Origin: Pedobacter hartonius
GTDB lineage: Bacteria; Bacteroidota; Bacteroidia; Sphingobacteriales; Sphingobacteriaceae
NCBI RefSeq assembly: GCF_900107535.1
Contig: NZ_FNRA01000001.1
Location: forward strand, 186,001 to 250,000
Length of the DNA: 64,000 nt
Reading direction: 5' to 3'
The notes beneath the pieces were generated by a model. The model was given only the letters and a program-made list of their open reading frames with translations, did no database searches and was not told the DNA's origin. A program made the translations under genes and the position numbers. This document shows, piece after piece, positions 35,495-43,972 of the stretch (its first letter is position 1; every line of letters begins with the position of its first letter).

Positions 35495-36625
35495 ATGCAT
35501 TTTGAAACAGATATTTTAATTATTGGGGGCGGACTCGCCGGTCTGACAGCAGCGCTGCATTTGCAGCAGGCCGGACTGGACGTAACGGTGATCGAAAAGG
35601 CCACTTATCCTCATCATAAAGTATGTGGTGAGTACATCTCAAATGAGGTACTGCCCTACTTGCAATGGCTGGACGCAGATCCCACAAAACTCGGTGCAAC
35701 AAACATTACTGAGCTTCAGTTCTCTACACATTCGGGAAAAAGCATCTCCACTAGGTTGCCATTGGGCGGATTTGGGCTTAGCAGGTATACGCTGGACAAT
35801 TTTCTGTATGAGAAATTCCTTGGCAGTGGCGGTACAGTCATTCATGATACAGTAAGTGCTGTACAGTATGAGAGAGAACAGTTCAGCATCGCTACGCTGA
35901 CAGAAAAACAGATCTCGGCCAGGCAGGTGATCGGATCTTATGGTAAACGCTCTGCGATCGATCTTAAACTAAAAAGAACTTTTATCCAGCACAAATCTCC
36001 TTTTCTGGCAGTGAAAGCACATTATTCAGGAGAGTTCAGAGAAGACCTGGTAGGTCTGCATAATTTCCGGGGCGGGTACTGCGGGGTTTCTAAAATAGAG
36101 GATGAAAAAATCAATATCTGTTACCTGGCAGATTACCGTACTTTCAAGAAACACAGGAATATCAATACTTATCAGGAACAGGTACTCTACCGGAATAAAT
36201 ATTTGAAGAACATCTTTGAAAATACAACGCCACTCTTTGAATCGCCGCTGACCGTTAGCCAGCTAGCTTTTGGTGCAAAAACGGCTGTTGCCGGTCATAT
36301 CCTGATGGTAGGCGATACTGCCGGTCTGATCCATCCGCTTTGCGGAAATGGAATGGGCATGGCTATACACAGTGCCAAGATCTGCGCAGAATTACTGACC
36401 GGATTTTTCCGGGGAACGATCAGCAGGCCTGTGCTGGAAAAACTCTACACCTCATCCTGGAATAAGCAATTCGGATCGCGTTTAAGAATGGGCAATCTCC
36501 TTTCTTCCATCTTAAGACGGGAAAGCCTTGCCGATATCGTACTCGGTGGGATGGTACGTATTCCCTCTTCACTGCCACTGATCATTAGAAAGACCCATGG
36601 TGAAATTTTAACCGTAAACAACTAG
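35495..36625 (+). CDS. FAD-dependent oxidoreductase of the type III PKS operon
   Basis: 376 residues, geranylgeranyl-reductase/aromatic-monooxygenase superfamily. DILIIGGGLAGLTAALHLQQ is the FAD GxGxxG motif, followed by the E of VIEKATYPHHKVCGEYIS. ILMVGDTAGLIHPLCGNGMG is the second FAD motif (GDAAG-x-x-P). The CGEYIS loop is typical of the reductase branch. First gene of the operon, next to a methyltransferase and a type III PKS. It could hydroxylate or oxidise a polyketide ring, or reduce an isoprenoid-like chain. The family alone does not decide. Confidence 0.88.
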   Translation: MHFETDILIIGGGLAGLTAALHLQQAGLDVTVIEKATYPHHKVCGEYISNEVLPYLQWLDADPTKLGATNITELQFSTHSGKSISTRLPLGGFGLSRYTLDNFLYEKFLGSGGTVIHDTVSAVQYEREQFSIATLTEKQISARQVIGSYGKRSAIDLKLKRTFIQHKSPFLAVKAHYSGEFREDLVGLHNFRGGYCGVSKIEDEKINICYLADYRTFKKHRNINTYQEQVLYRNKYLKNIFENTTPLFESPLTVSQLAFGAKTAVAGHILMVGDTAGLIHPLCGNGMGMAIHSAKICAELLTGFFRGTISRPVLEKLYTSSWNKQFGSRLRMGNLLSSILRRESLADIVLGGMVRIPSSLPLIIRKTHGEILTVNN

Positions 36626-37336
36626 ATGCTCATAGATACCACGTATAGAAGTACCGCCCCTGAAATTATGGACGATTTTACTATGGAGGGCGAAATATTA
36701 AAAGATGCCCTGGATAAAATTGCCAGTATTAACCAGTTACTGGGCGGTAACAAGATAACAATGGAAGGTGTTGAATTACTGATCTCTGAGCAACCAAAAC
36801 AAGTACCGGTGCGTATCACTGATATAGGTTGCGGAAACGGAGATATGTTAAGAGCACTGGCAGATTATGCGATTAAAAATAAATTGAATTTTATACTCCA
36901 TGGGATAGATGCGAATAATTATACGATTGAACATGCACGCAGCCTGTCGTCAGATTATCCAAATATCAGTTACGAATGTACCGATATTTTCGACCGGCAA
37001 AAGCCATTTCAAACATGCGGGATCTTTCTTTGTACCTTGACCCTGCATCACTTTAAAGATGAAGAAATCATTGCATTGCTGCGGAGGATCAGTGAGGCAG
37101 CGCGCCTGGGATTTGTGATCAACGATTTACAACGGAGTGCGGTGCCATATTACCTTTTTAAGGCCCTGTGTTTCGTATTTCGCCTAAATTATATGTCGCG
37201 TGAGGACGGGTTGGTTTCCATTCTCAGGGGCTTCAAAAGAGCAGATTTGCTCTCCTATTCGAAAAAACTAGAACTAAAGAATTTTTTAATCCGGTGGAAA
37301 TGGGCATTCCGCTATCAATGGATAGTTAAACTATGA
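36626..37336 (+). CDS. Class I SAM-dependent methyltransferase of the type III PKS operon
   Basis: 236 residues. Motif I is ITDIGCGNGDMLRALADYA near residue 64, the acidic residue after beta-2 is in LHGIDANNYTIEHAR, and the post-motif CTLTLHHFKDEEIIALLRRI fits UbiE-like and O-methyltransferase folds. It begins directly at the base after the oxidoreductase stop and overlaps the PKS start by 4 bp. A methyltransferase paired with a type III PKS also occurs in characterised pyrone and resorcinol pathways (such as Bacillus BpsA/BpsB), so methylation of the polyketide hydroxyl is likely. Confidence 0.88.
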   Translation: MLIDTTYRSTAPEIMDDFTMEGEILKDALDKIASINQLLGGNKITMEGVELLISEQPKQVPVRITDIGCGNGDMLRALADYAIKNKLNFILHGIDANNYTIEHARSLSSDYPNISYECTDIFDRQKPFQTCGIFLCTLTLHHFKDEEIIALLRRISEAARLGFVINDLQRSAVPYYLFKALCFVFRLNYMSREDGLVSILRGFKRADLLSYSKKLELKNFLIRWKWAFRYQWIVKL

Positions 37337-38385
37337 GTATAAAAATAAAAGCCGTAAGTAAGACCCTGCCAGATTATTCAAGGAGTACAGACGAGATCAT
37401 TCCATTCCTGGATACCTGGCTGCATGGACAGGAAGACCGTTTCATTAGAAAAGTGAAAAAAATATTTGAGAATGCGATGGTCGACAGAAGGTACTCGATC
37501 ATGTCGCCCGGCGAAGTATTCAGTAACCTGAGCTTTGAAGAAAGAAACGATATTTACAGCAGAGAGGTAGTCAAATTAGGCACTAAATGCCTGAAAAGCG
37601 CAATAGAGAAGGCTGGATGGCAAAATGAGGATATAGACTTCCTGATCACGGTAAGCTGTACAGGCATTATGATCCCGTCGCTGGATGCCTACCTCATCAA
37701 CATTCTCGGCCTTCGCCAGGATGTGATACGCCTGCCCGTTACAGAGATGGGATGTGTAGCCGGCGTCTCGGGGATGATCTATGCGAAGAACTTCCTGAAA
37801 GCAAACCCGGGAAAACGGGCAGCTGTCGTTGCTGTAGAATCTCCAACGGCTACCTTCCAGATCAATGACTATTCCATGGCCAATATTGTGAGTGCAGCCA
37901 TTTTTGGCGATGGCGCCGCATGTGTGCTGATGTCCTCACACCCTGATGATGAAGGGCCTGAGATGATCGATGAGCAAATGTACCACTTCTATGAATCGGA
38001 GGGACTGATGGGCTTTAAACCAACCAACACAGGTCTTCAAATGGTACTGGATATTGGTGTGCCCGATGCAATTGAAAAACACTTTCCCGCCATTATCCAT
38101 CCCTTTCTTACCCGGAATGGTTTGGAGATTAAAGACATGGACTACCTGATCTTCCACCCGGGGGGCAAGAAGATCATTGACCTCGTAGAAACATTGTTCA
38201 GAGACCTGGGAAAAGATATCGAGGAAACCAAAGCAGTATTAAGGTTGTACGGAAATATGTCGAGCGCCACCGTATTGTATGTATTGGAGCGTATTATGGA
38301 TAGCCAGCCCAAGCCCGGAACAACCGGGTTAATGCTCAGTTTTGGCCCCGGATTTACGGCACAGAGAGTTTTATTGCAGTGGTAA
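37333..38385 (+). CDS. Type III polyketide synthase (chalcone/stilbene synthase family)
   Basis: 350 residues. The Cys-His-Asn triad is complete: Cys141 in VTEMGCVAGVSGMIYAKNFL, His275 in DYLIFHPGGKKIID, and Asn308 in LRLYGNMSSATVLYVLERI. The C-terminal loop GLMLSFGPGFTAQRVLLQW matches the GFGPG motif. The enzyme condenses an acyl starter with malonyl-CoA units and cyclises the product to a pyrone, resorcinol or phloroglucinol ring. It overlaps the methyltransferase gene by 4 bp and is followed by a 40-bp gap before dehydratase, ketosynthase and ACP genes, which suggests an acyl-ACP or long acyl starter made on site. Confidence 0.96.
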   Translation: MSIKIKAVSKTLPDYSRSTDEIIPFLDTWLHGQEDRFIRKVKKIFENAMVDRRYSIMSPGEVFSNLSFEERNDIYSREVVKLGTKCLKSAIEKAGWQNEDIDFLITVSCTGIMIPSLDAYLINILGLRQDVIRLPVTEMGCVAGVSGMIYAKNFLKANPGKRAAVVAVESPTATFQINDYSMANIVSAAIFGDGAACVLMSSHPDDEGPEMIDEQMYHFYESEGLMGFKPTNTGLQMVLDIGVPDAIEKHFPAIIHPFLTRNGLEIKDMDYLIFHPGGKKIIDLVETLFRDLGKDIEETKAVLRLYGNMSSATVLYVLERIMDSQPKPGTTGLMLSFGPGFTAQRVLLQW

Positions 38386-38425
38386 ACGATTTTTGTATTT
38401 ACTTTACAAAAAATAATATAAAAGT

Positions 38426-38872
38426 ATGACAACACAGGAGATACTAGACAAACTACCTTATAGCAAACCCTTTCTTTTCGTAGATGAACTTTTGCAGATC
38501 AACGAAAATGGATCGGTAGGGACATTTACATATGACAAAGACCTTGATTTCTACAAGGGGCATTTTAAAGATTCACCGGTTACACCGGGAGTGATTATGA
38601 CAGAAACAATGGCACAGATCGGGCTGGTTTGCATGGGCATTTATCTTTATGGAGACAGCAATGCAGAAATGAAAGCACATGTGATGCTGACCTCTGTTGC
38701 CGTTGACTTTATGAAACCGGTATTCCCCGGGGAAAAAGTTACCGTAACAGCCGAAAAGGTATACTTCCGTTTTAAAAAACTGAACTGTAATGTGGTGATG
38801 AAAAACGAAGCGGGAGAAACAGTATGCAAAGGGAATATATCGGGAATGGTAACAGCGAAATTGCATGAATAA
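38426..38872 (+). CDS. 3-hydroxyacyl-ACP dehydratase, FabZ-like hotdog protein
   Basis: 148 residues. DFYKGHFKDSPVTPGVIMTE with TMAQIGLVCMG is the FabZ active-site helix and loop, with catalytic His46 and Glu60. Length and the PFLFVDELLQI opening match FabZ. It would dehydrate 3-hydroxyacyl-ACP during chain building. Its stop overlaps the ketosynthase start by 8 bp. The genomic setting points to a dedicated copy rather than the housekeeping FabZ. Confidence 0.92.
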   Translation: MTTQEILDKLPYSKPFLFVDELLQINENGSVGTFTYDKDLDFYKGHFKDSPVTPGVIMTETMAQIGLVCMGIYLYGDSNAEMKAHVMLTSVAVDFMKPVFPGEKVTVTAEKVYFRFKKLNCNVVMKNEAGETVCKGNISGMVTAKLHE

Positions 38873-40145
38873 CCGCGTTGTCATCACCGGCTTAGGGGTT
38901 GTTTCGCCAAACGGGACCGATCTTGCACAATTCAGACAGGCTATCAGAAATGGTGTGTCCGGGATTAGGCATGACCCGCAGCTGGAGAAACTTCTCTTCT
39001 CCTGCCAGATAGCAGGAAAACCTGTGATTGACAACGAACGTTTACAACAGTATTTCAAGCCATTGGAGCTGCGCGGACTGGAGAGCACCGGCATTATGTA
39101 TGGCGTGATCGCCGGACTGGACGCATGGAAGGATGCGGGCCTTGAACCGGTTGATACAGATGGGACGCCCGACTGGGACAGCGGTTCTGTATTTGGAACA
39201 GGCACTTCTGGAATAGACAAATTCAGAGAGGCTATCTATAAAGTTGATGCTTTAGAAATACGTAAACTCGGAAGTACGGTTGTAGCGCAAACCATGAATA
39301 GCGGCGTAAACGCCTACCTTTCCGGAAAACTTGGATTGGGTAACCAGGTATGCACTAATTCCTCTGCCTGCGCTACAGGAGCAGAAAGCATTTTAATGGC
39401 CTATGAACGCATTAAAACAGGCCGTGCAGTAAAGATGCTGGCCGGTAGCACTAGTGACAGCGGCCCGTACATATGGGGCGGATTTGATGCACTAAAGGTA
39501 TGCCCTTATAGGTACAATGACAAACCCGAAAAAGGCTGCAGGCCGATGAGTGCGACAGCAAGTGGTTTTGTACCGGGCAGCGGGGCTGGTGCTATGGTAC
39601 TGGAAACGCTCGAAAGTGCCCTTGACCGCGGAGCCCGCATCTACGCGGAAATACTTGGCGGACACGTGAACTCCGGCGGACAACGGGGATCTGGAACGAT
39701 GACCGCACCTAATAGTTCCGGTGTTCAGCGTTGTATTACGATGGCCCTTAAAGAAGCCGGCGTAGATAAACAGGAAGTAGATGTAATTAACGCACACCTC
39801 ACGGCTACATCAAAAGATGTAACGGAAATAAAGAACTGGGTAGCCGTATTGGAACGCTCGGGTAAGGATTTTCCCTATATCAATTCCATTAAAGGAATGA
39901 TTGGTCACTGTATCAGTGCTGCGGGCAGTATAGAAAGCGTGGCGTCAGTTTTGCAACTCGCCGAGGGCTTTATCTTTCCCAATATCAATTGCGAAGACCT
40001 GCACCCGGATATCGAAAAACTGGTTGACCCGGCACGTATCCCAACGGTATGCCTGGAACAAAAGTTTAATATTCTTGCCAAAGCCAGCTTTGGTTTTGGA
40101 GATGTAAATGCCTGTATAATTTTTAAAAGATACGAACATGGATAA
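38865..40145 (+). CDS. Beta-ketoacyl-ACP synthase, FabF-like
   Basis: 426 residues. RVVITGLGVVSPNGTDL is the thiolase-fold start. The nucleophile is Cys169 in TNSSACATGAESI. The two histidines are His311 in INAHLTATSKDVTE and His348 in IKGMIGHCISAAGSIE. The first His motif normally reads HGTST or HGTAT, and here the Gly is Leu. The rest of the fold, such as GFVPGSGAGAMVLE and KASFGFGDVNACIIF, is intact. It should extend acyl-ACP by two carbons for the operon's starter. It overlaps the dehydratase by 8 bp and the ACP gene by 8 bp. Confidence 0.92.
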   Translation: MNNRVVITGLGVVSPNGTDLAQFRQAIRNGVSGIRHDPQLEKLLFSCQIAGKPVIDNERLQQYFKPLELRGLESTGIMYGVIAGLDAWKDAGLEPVDTDGTPDWDSGSVFGTGTSGIDKFREAIYKVDALEIRKLGSTVVAQTMNSGVNAYLSGKLGLGNQVCTNSSACATGAESILMAYERIKTGRAVKMLAGSTSDSGPYIWGGFDALKVCPYRYNDKPEKGCRPMSATASGFVPGSGAGAMVLETLESALDRGARIYAEILGGHVNSGGQRGSGTMTAPNSSGVQRCITMALKEAGVDKQEVDVINAHLTATSKDVTEIKNWVAVLERSGKDFPYINSIKGMIGHCISAAGSIESVASVLQLAEGFIFPNINCEDLHPDIEKLVDPARIPTVCLEQKFNILAKASFGFGDVNACIIFKRYEHG

Positions 40146-40401
40146 AAAAGAATTGATTACGGAACTAAAAACTATCGTGACTCCTTACGCGCAGGATCCT
40201 GAAGCACTGGATAACATCGGTGAAGACACAGACTTCATTAAAGACCTGAAGATCAATTCAGCAAATCTGGTAGATGTGGTGCTGGATGTGGAAGAAAAGT
40301 TCGGCATAGAGATCGATAATGATTCAATGGCAAAAATGCTGAGTGTTAAAGCAGCAATAGAGATCATTGAAGATAAACTGGCGGGTGTTGATAGGAAATG
40401 A
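40138..40401 (+). CDS. Acyl carrier protein of the type III PKS operon
   Basis: 87 residues, acidic and helical. The phosphopantetheine serine is Ser41 in DLKINSANLVDVVLDVEEKF, a variant of the DSL motif (N-S-A) that is common in Bacteroidota secondary-metabolism ACPs. It overlaps the ketosynthase gene by 8 bp and is followed by its own phosphopantetheinyl transferase, so the operon can activate its carrier itself. Confidence 0.93.
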   Translation: MDKKELITELKTIVTPYAQDPEALDNIGEDTDFIKDLKINSANLVDVVLDVEEKFGIEIDNDSMAKMLSVKAAIEIIEDKLAGVDRK

Positions 40402-40954
40402 CCTTGTCGACCTGAGGCAGGCTGCAACCGAAAGCAACTGGCAGAGGAAGGGATACCTCGGGAAGATATATACACCTGAGGAACAGGAACTGATCCTGAA
40501 TGCGGCAGAGCCTTCGGTGATGGTCTGGTTGCTCTGGACGATGAAAGAGGCGGGTTATAAAGTGTTGAACCGCATAACTGCCATACGCAGTTATTCACCA
40601 CAAAGCTTTATTTGCTGCGGCCTGATCACCAATGGATCACAGGCCACTGCAGTTGTCTGTCATGATGAAAGAAGGATCTATATTAAAAGTGAGATCAGTT
40701 CCCAGATGATCCATTCTACGGCAACCCTCAACAAGCAAGATCTGGAAGAACTTACGCTATCCTACATGGACAATTCAGCTGATTACAGGGCAGACTTCAA
40801 CCGGTCTTCCCGCGGTTATTTTCTGACAAAAACTTCATCGGGCCTCCCGCTCATCATCCATGGCCCTACCGGCCGGAAACTGATCGCTTCGGTAAGCCAC
40901 CACGGTAAGTATGCAGCTATTGTTTATTCAGATTCTCTTCTATCAGCAGGTTGA
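40388..40954 (+). CDS. 4'-phosphopantetheinyl transferase
   Basis: 188 residues if it starts at the TTG at 40388 (LIGNDLVDL). An ATG at 40367 would add seven residues that lie inside the ACP gene and do not look like the family. IGNDLVDLRQAATESNWQRK is the first conserved block, with the Mg-binding Asp, and VWLLWTMKEAGYKVLNR is the W-x-x-KEA-x-K motif. LIASVSHHGKYAAIVY is the third block. It transfers phosphopantetheine to the ACP directly upstream, which it overlaps. Its 3' end overlaps the convergent ppx gene by 38 bp. Confidence 0.88.
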   Translation: MIGNDLVDLRQAATESNWQRKGYLGKIYTPEEQELILNAAEPSVMVWLLWTMKEAGYKVLNRITAIRSYSPQSFICCGLITNGSQATAVVCHDERRIYIKSEISSQMIHSTATLNKQDLEELTLSYMDNSADYRADFNRSSRGYFLTKTSSGLPLIIHGPTGRKLIASVSHHGKYAAIVYSDSLLSAG

Positions 40955-41804
40955 TGATCCCGTCTGCCATTCCTACTCTTGGCACGTAAACCTGTTTGAT
41001 ACCCGTCCATTTCATCAGGGTAATGAAAATCTCGGCAGCGGGGATGATGACATCTGCACGGTCCGGATTTAAACCAAATACCTGGATTCTCTCTTTCAGG
41101 GAATGACTGTTCAGCTGGTTGTACAAAGATTTCAGCTTCAAGAAAGTCAGTGGCATGCCTTCTTTTTCATTCGCCATTCTATACAGCTTATTGATATTTC
41201 CACCTGTGCCAATTCCTGCAAGGTTCTTATGGAATTTTGTTTGCTCTTTTACCCAAAGCTTCATTTCTTCCCAGGTCTCTTCCTTGTCCTGGTTATCCAG
41301 GATCCGGATTGTTCCTACGTCAAACGACTTAGAGGCTACAGGAACCTTATTTACAAAAACAGAAAGCTCGGTACTACCACCGCCTACATCAATATATAAA
41401 TAGTTCTTTTTGATATCCAGACTGTCTTCAATATGATTGGCATAAATAATATTGGCTTCCCGCTGCCCTTCAATAATCTCCAGGTCAATCGCAGATCTGT
41501 CTTTAATGCGCTCAATGATCTCCTGTCCGTTGACTGCCTCCCGCATAGAGGAGGTAGCACAGGCAAGGTATTTGCTTACCTGGTAAACTTCCATCAGGTT
41601 TTTAAAGGCCGCCATGGTTTTCAGCAGATCTTCGATTTTACGCTCAGAAATTTTATGATCTAAAAAGGCATCATCGCCTAACCTTAGCGGAACCCTGACT
41701 AATGTGTTCTTTTTGAAGTTAAACCCGTTGTCACTGTGAGTTATATCTGCAATAAGCAGTCTAACGGCATTAGAGCCAACGTCAATTGCAGCGTATCTGA
41801 GCAT
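40917..41804 (-). CDS. ppx: Exopolyphosphatase/GppA-type phosphatase
   Basis: 295 residues, the short form with only the two ASKHA domains. YAAIDVGSNAVRLLIADITH is the phosphate-1 loop, LACATSSMREAVNGQEII and YLYIDVGGGSTELSVFVNK are the catalytic and second-phosphate motifs, and LAGIGTGGNINKLYRM is the late glycine loop. It degrades polyphosphate or pppGpp. It lies 4 bp after ppk1 on the same strand, forming a polyphosphate synthesis and breakdown pair. Its 3' end runs 38 bp into the PPTase gene on the other strand. Confidence 0.93.
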   Translation of the reverse strand: MLRYAAIDVGSNAVRLLIADITHSDNGFNFKKNTLVRVPLRLGDDAFLDHKISERKIEDLLKTMAAFKNLMEVYQVSKYLACATSSMREAVNGQEIIERIKDRSAIDLEIIEGQREANIIYANHIEDSLDIKKNYLYIDVGGGSTELSVFVNKVPVASKSFDVGTIRILDNQDKEETWEEMKLWVKEQTKFHKNLAGIGTGGNINKLYRMANEKEGMPLTFLKLKSLYNQLNSHSLKERIQVFGLNPDRADVIIPAAEIFITLMKWTGIKQVYVPRVGMADGIINLLIEENLNKQ

Positions 41805-41808
41805 ATTT

Positions 41809-43866
41809 TTATTGATGTTTTGTTTTTAAGTAATTATATGTTTGAACTTGTGCCCTCACCTTAGTGCTGATACGGTTTTTATGGTATTTGTTGTTATTCA
41901 TCCGCGTAATGTCCCGGGACTTCACATTATCCTGCAGCTGAAAATCAATGATATCCCGGATCTCCTGTTTCACTTCCTGATCGAGTACAGGAAAGCCCAC
42001 CTCTACCCTGTGTTCGAAATTCCTGCTCATCAGATCTGCCGAAGAAAGGAAGACCTCTTCTTTGCCGTTATTTCCGAAAATAAAAATCCGGGCGTGCTCC
42101 AGAAACTTGTCGATGATACTGATCACCGTGATATTTTCACTAAATCCTTTCACCCCGGGGATCAGGCAGCAGATACCGCGGACAATTAGCTTTACCCTAA
42201 CACCGGCATTGCTGGCGTCATATAATTTTTCTACAATCCCTTCATCAGCAAGGCTGTTTACCTTAAAAATAAGATATGCCGGTTTTCCCGATTTGGCGAT
42301 CCTGATCTCGCGGTCTATCAAATGGTAAAATTTATTCCTGGTGTCCAATGGAGAAACAATCAAGTGTTTAAATCCTGTAGCAACGGTCTTTTTATTGAGC
42401 GCAGAAAACAGTTTGATCAGGTCATGTGTGATTTCCTTTTTGGAAGTGAATATACTGTGATCACAGTAAAGCCTGGCAGTTTTCTCATTGAAATTACCTG
42501 TTGCCAGATTGGCGTAATATACAGGCCGGCCTTTTTCTATCCGGGTAACAAGGCAGATCTTGGAATGCACCTTATAGTCCGTCAGTCCATAATTTACCTG
42601 TACACCTTCTTCTTCCAGCCGGTTGGTCCAGAAAATATTTGCCTGCTCATCAAAGCGGGCCTTCAGCTCAACCAGGCAGTTTACCTTCTTGCCATTTTTG
42701 GCGGCATTGATCAGCGCATTGATTACCCTGGAATCTTCTGCAAGCCTGTAAAGCGTAATATTGATGGCCGTTACTTTAGGGTCAATTGCTGCCTCCCGAA
42801 GGAATAATATGATGTAATCATAGGATTGATAAGGCAAATTGATCAGATAGTCTCTTTCAGCCAATTTATCAAATATACTTTGAGTACGGTGTAAGCCATG
42901 TACTTTTAGCGGGATAGTCGGGGCATATTCCAGGCTTTTATCACCCACATTCGGGAAACGGATAAAATCCCCAAAGCGGTGATAGCGGTTTCCCGGAATT
43001 AAGCTTTCGGCCTCAATTTTCATTTTCGCTACCAGTACGCCCAGCATATCAAAAGGCATTTCTGTATCGTACAATAGCCGCATGGGCTTACCTTTTTTAC
43101 GTTTATCCAGACTGGCCTTTAGTTCTTCTACGAACTTTTCACTGACGTTCTTATCAATATCCAGTTCCGCATCTCTGGTGAGCTGGATGGAATAGGCATC
43201 CATCTCATCGTACTTGAAGATATAAAAAATGTCATCAAGACAATATTTAATAATATCTTCCGCCAGGATAATGAACTTTAAACCATTGGTTTCCGGTAGT
43301 ACCAGGAATCGCGGAAGATTTGGAGGGAGCTCTATCAGGGCATATTTTTCATCCTTTTTACCAGCTTTCTTTTTCATCCTGACAAAGAAGTACAGGTAAC
43401 GGTCTTTCAGCTCAGGGAAAGGCTTGTCAAGGTCTACCATGATCGGTACCAGGTTGGAAAGTATCCTATCCCGGAAATGCTCCCTTACAAATTCTCCTCT
43501 GGCAACGTTGAGCTGGGTATCATTGAGGATAAAAATACGGTTCTGCGCCAGCTCGTTGATCAGGGTGGCCTGGAAAAGCTGCTCAAACTTACGTTCCTGC
43601 CTGACTACAATATTTTTGATCTCATTGAGAATCTTTTTGGGATTAAAGCCCAAAAGTTCTTTTGTTTTGTCGTTTAAATTGGACAGCCTCATCATCGTAG
43701 CCACCCGTACTCTGTAGAACTCTTCCAGATTGGAAGAAAAAATAGACAGGAATTTGATTCTTTCTATCAGGGGAACAGTTTCATCTGCCGCTTCCTGCAA
43801 AACCCGTTCATTAAAATATAACCAGCTGATTTCTCTATTTAAAAATGGTACCTTCTTTTTAGTCAT
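41809..43866 (-). CDS. ppk1: Polyphosphate kinase 1
   Basis: 685 residues, standard length. The N-terminal domain opens NREISWLYFNERVLQEAADE, the head domain holds FPELKDRYLYFFVRM, and the catalytic part has LYRLAEDSRVINALINAAKN followed by VNCLVELKARFDEQANI. The autophosphorylated histidine is in LTDYKVHSKICLV. The C2 domain has LIVRGICCLIPGVKGFSENI and VFLSSADLMSRNFEHRVEV. It makes long-chain polyphosphate from ATP and is paired with ppx. Confidence 0.97.
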   Translation of the reverse strand: MTKKKVPFLNREISWLYFNERVLQEAADETVPLIERIKFLSIFSSNLEEFYRVRVATMMRLSNLNDKTKELLGFNPKKILNEIKNIVVRQERKFEQLFQATLINELAQNRIFILNDTQLNVARGEFVREHFRDRILSNLVPIMVDLDKPFPELKDRYLYFFVRMKKKAGKKDEKYALIELPPNLPRFLVLPETNGLKFIILAEDIIKYCLDDIFYIFKYDEMDAYSIQLTRDAELDIDKNVSEKFVEELKASLDKRKKGKPMRLLYDTEMPFDMLGVLVAKMKIEAESLIPGNRYHRFGDFIRFPNVGDKSLEYAPTIPLKVHGLHRTQSIFDKLAERDYLINLPYQSYDYIILFLREAAIDPKVTAINITLYRLAEDSRVINALINAAKNGKKVNCLVELKARFDEQANIFWTNRLEEEGVQVNYGLTDYKVHSKICLVTRIEKGRPVYYANLATGNFNEKTARLYCDHSIFTSKKEITHDLIKLFSALNKKTVATGFKHLIVSPLDTRNKFYHLIDREIRIAKSGKPAYLIFKVNSLADEGIVEKLYDASNAGVRVKLIVRGICCLIPGVKGFSENITVISIIDKFLEHARIFIFGNNGKEEVFLSSADLMSRNFEHRVEVGFPVLDQEVKQEIRDIIDFQLQDNVKSRDITRMNNNKYHKNRISTKVRAQVQTYNYLKTKHQ

Positions 43867-43917
43867 GGATCAGAATCAAAAATTCCCTGCGGGGAGCGGA
43901 TGTTCAAAACTGCATAT

Positions 43918-43961
43918 TCTATTGTTAATTCCATGTTAATTGTACTGTCATTAACAATAGA
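43918..43961. terminator. Hairpin between the H1-like gene and ppk1
   Basis: TCTATTGTTAAT (43918-43929) and ATTAACAATAGA (43950-43961) are perfect reverse complements with a 20-base spacer. It lies 12 bp after the H1-like gene stop and upstream of ppk1, so it may end the first and set the boundary of the second. Confidence 0.5.
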
Positions 43962-43972
43962 AATACCGCTAT

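Noticed and set aside
42322..42807. 161-residue plus-strand frame inside ppk1
   Set aside because: Antisense shadow of the conserved kinase domain. No start signal and no recognisable protein pattern.
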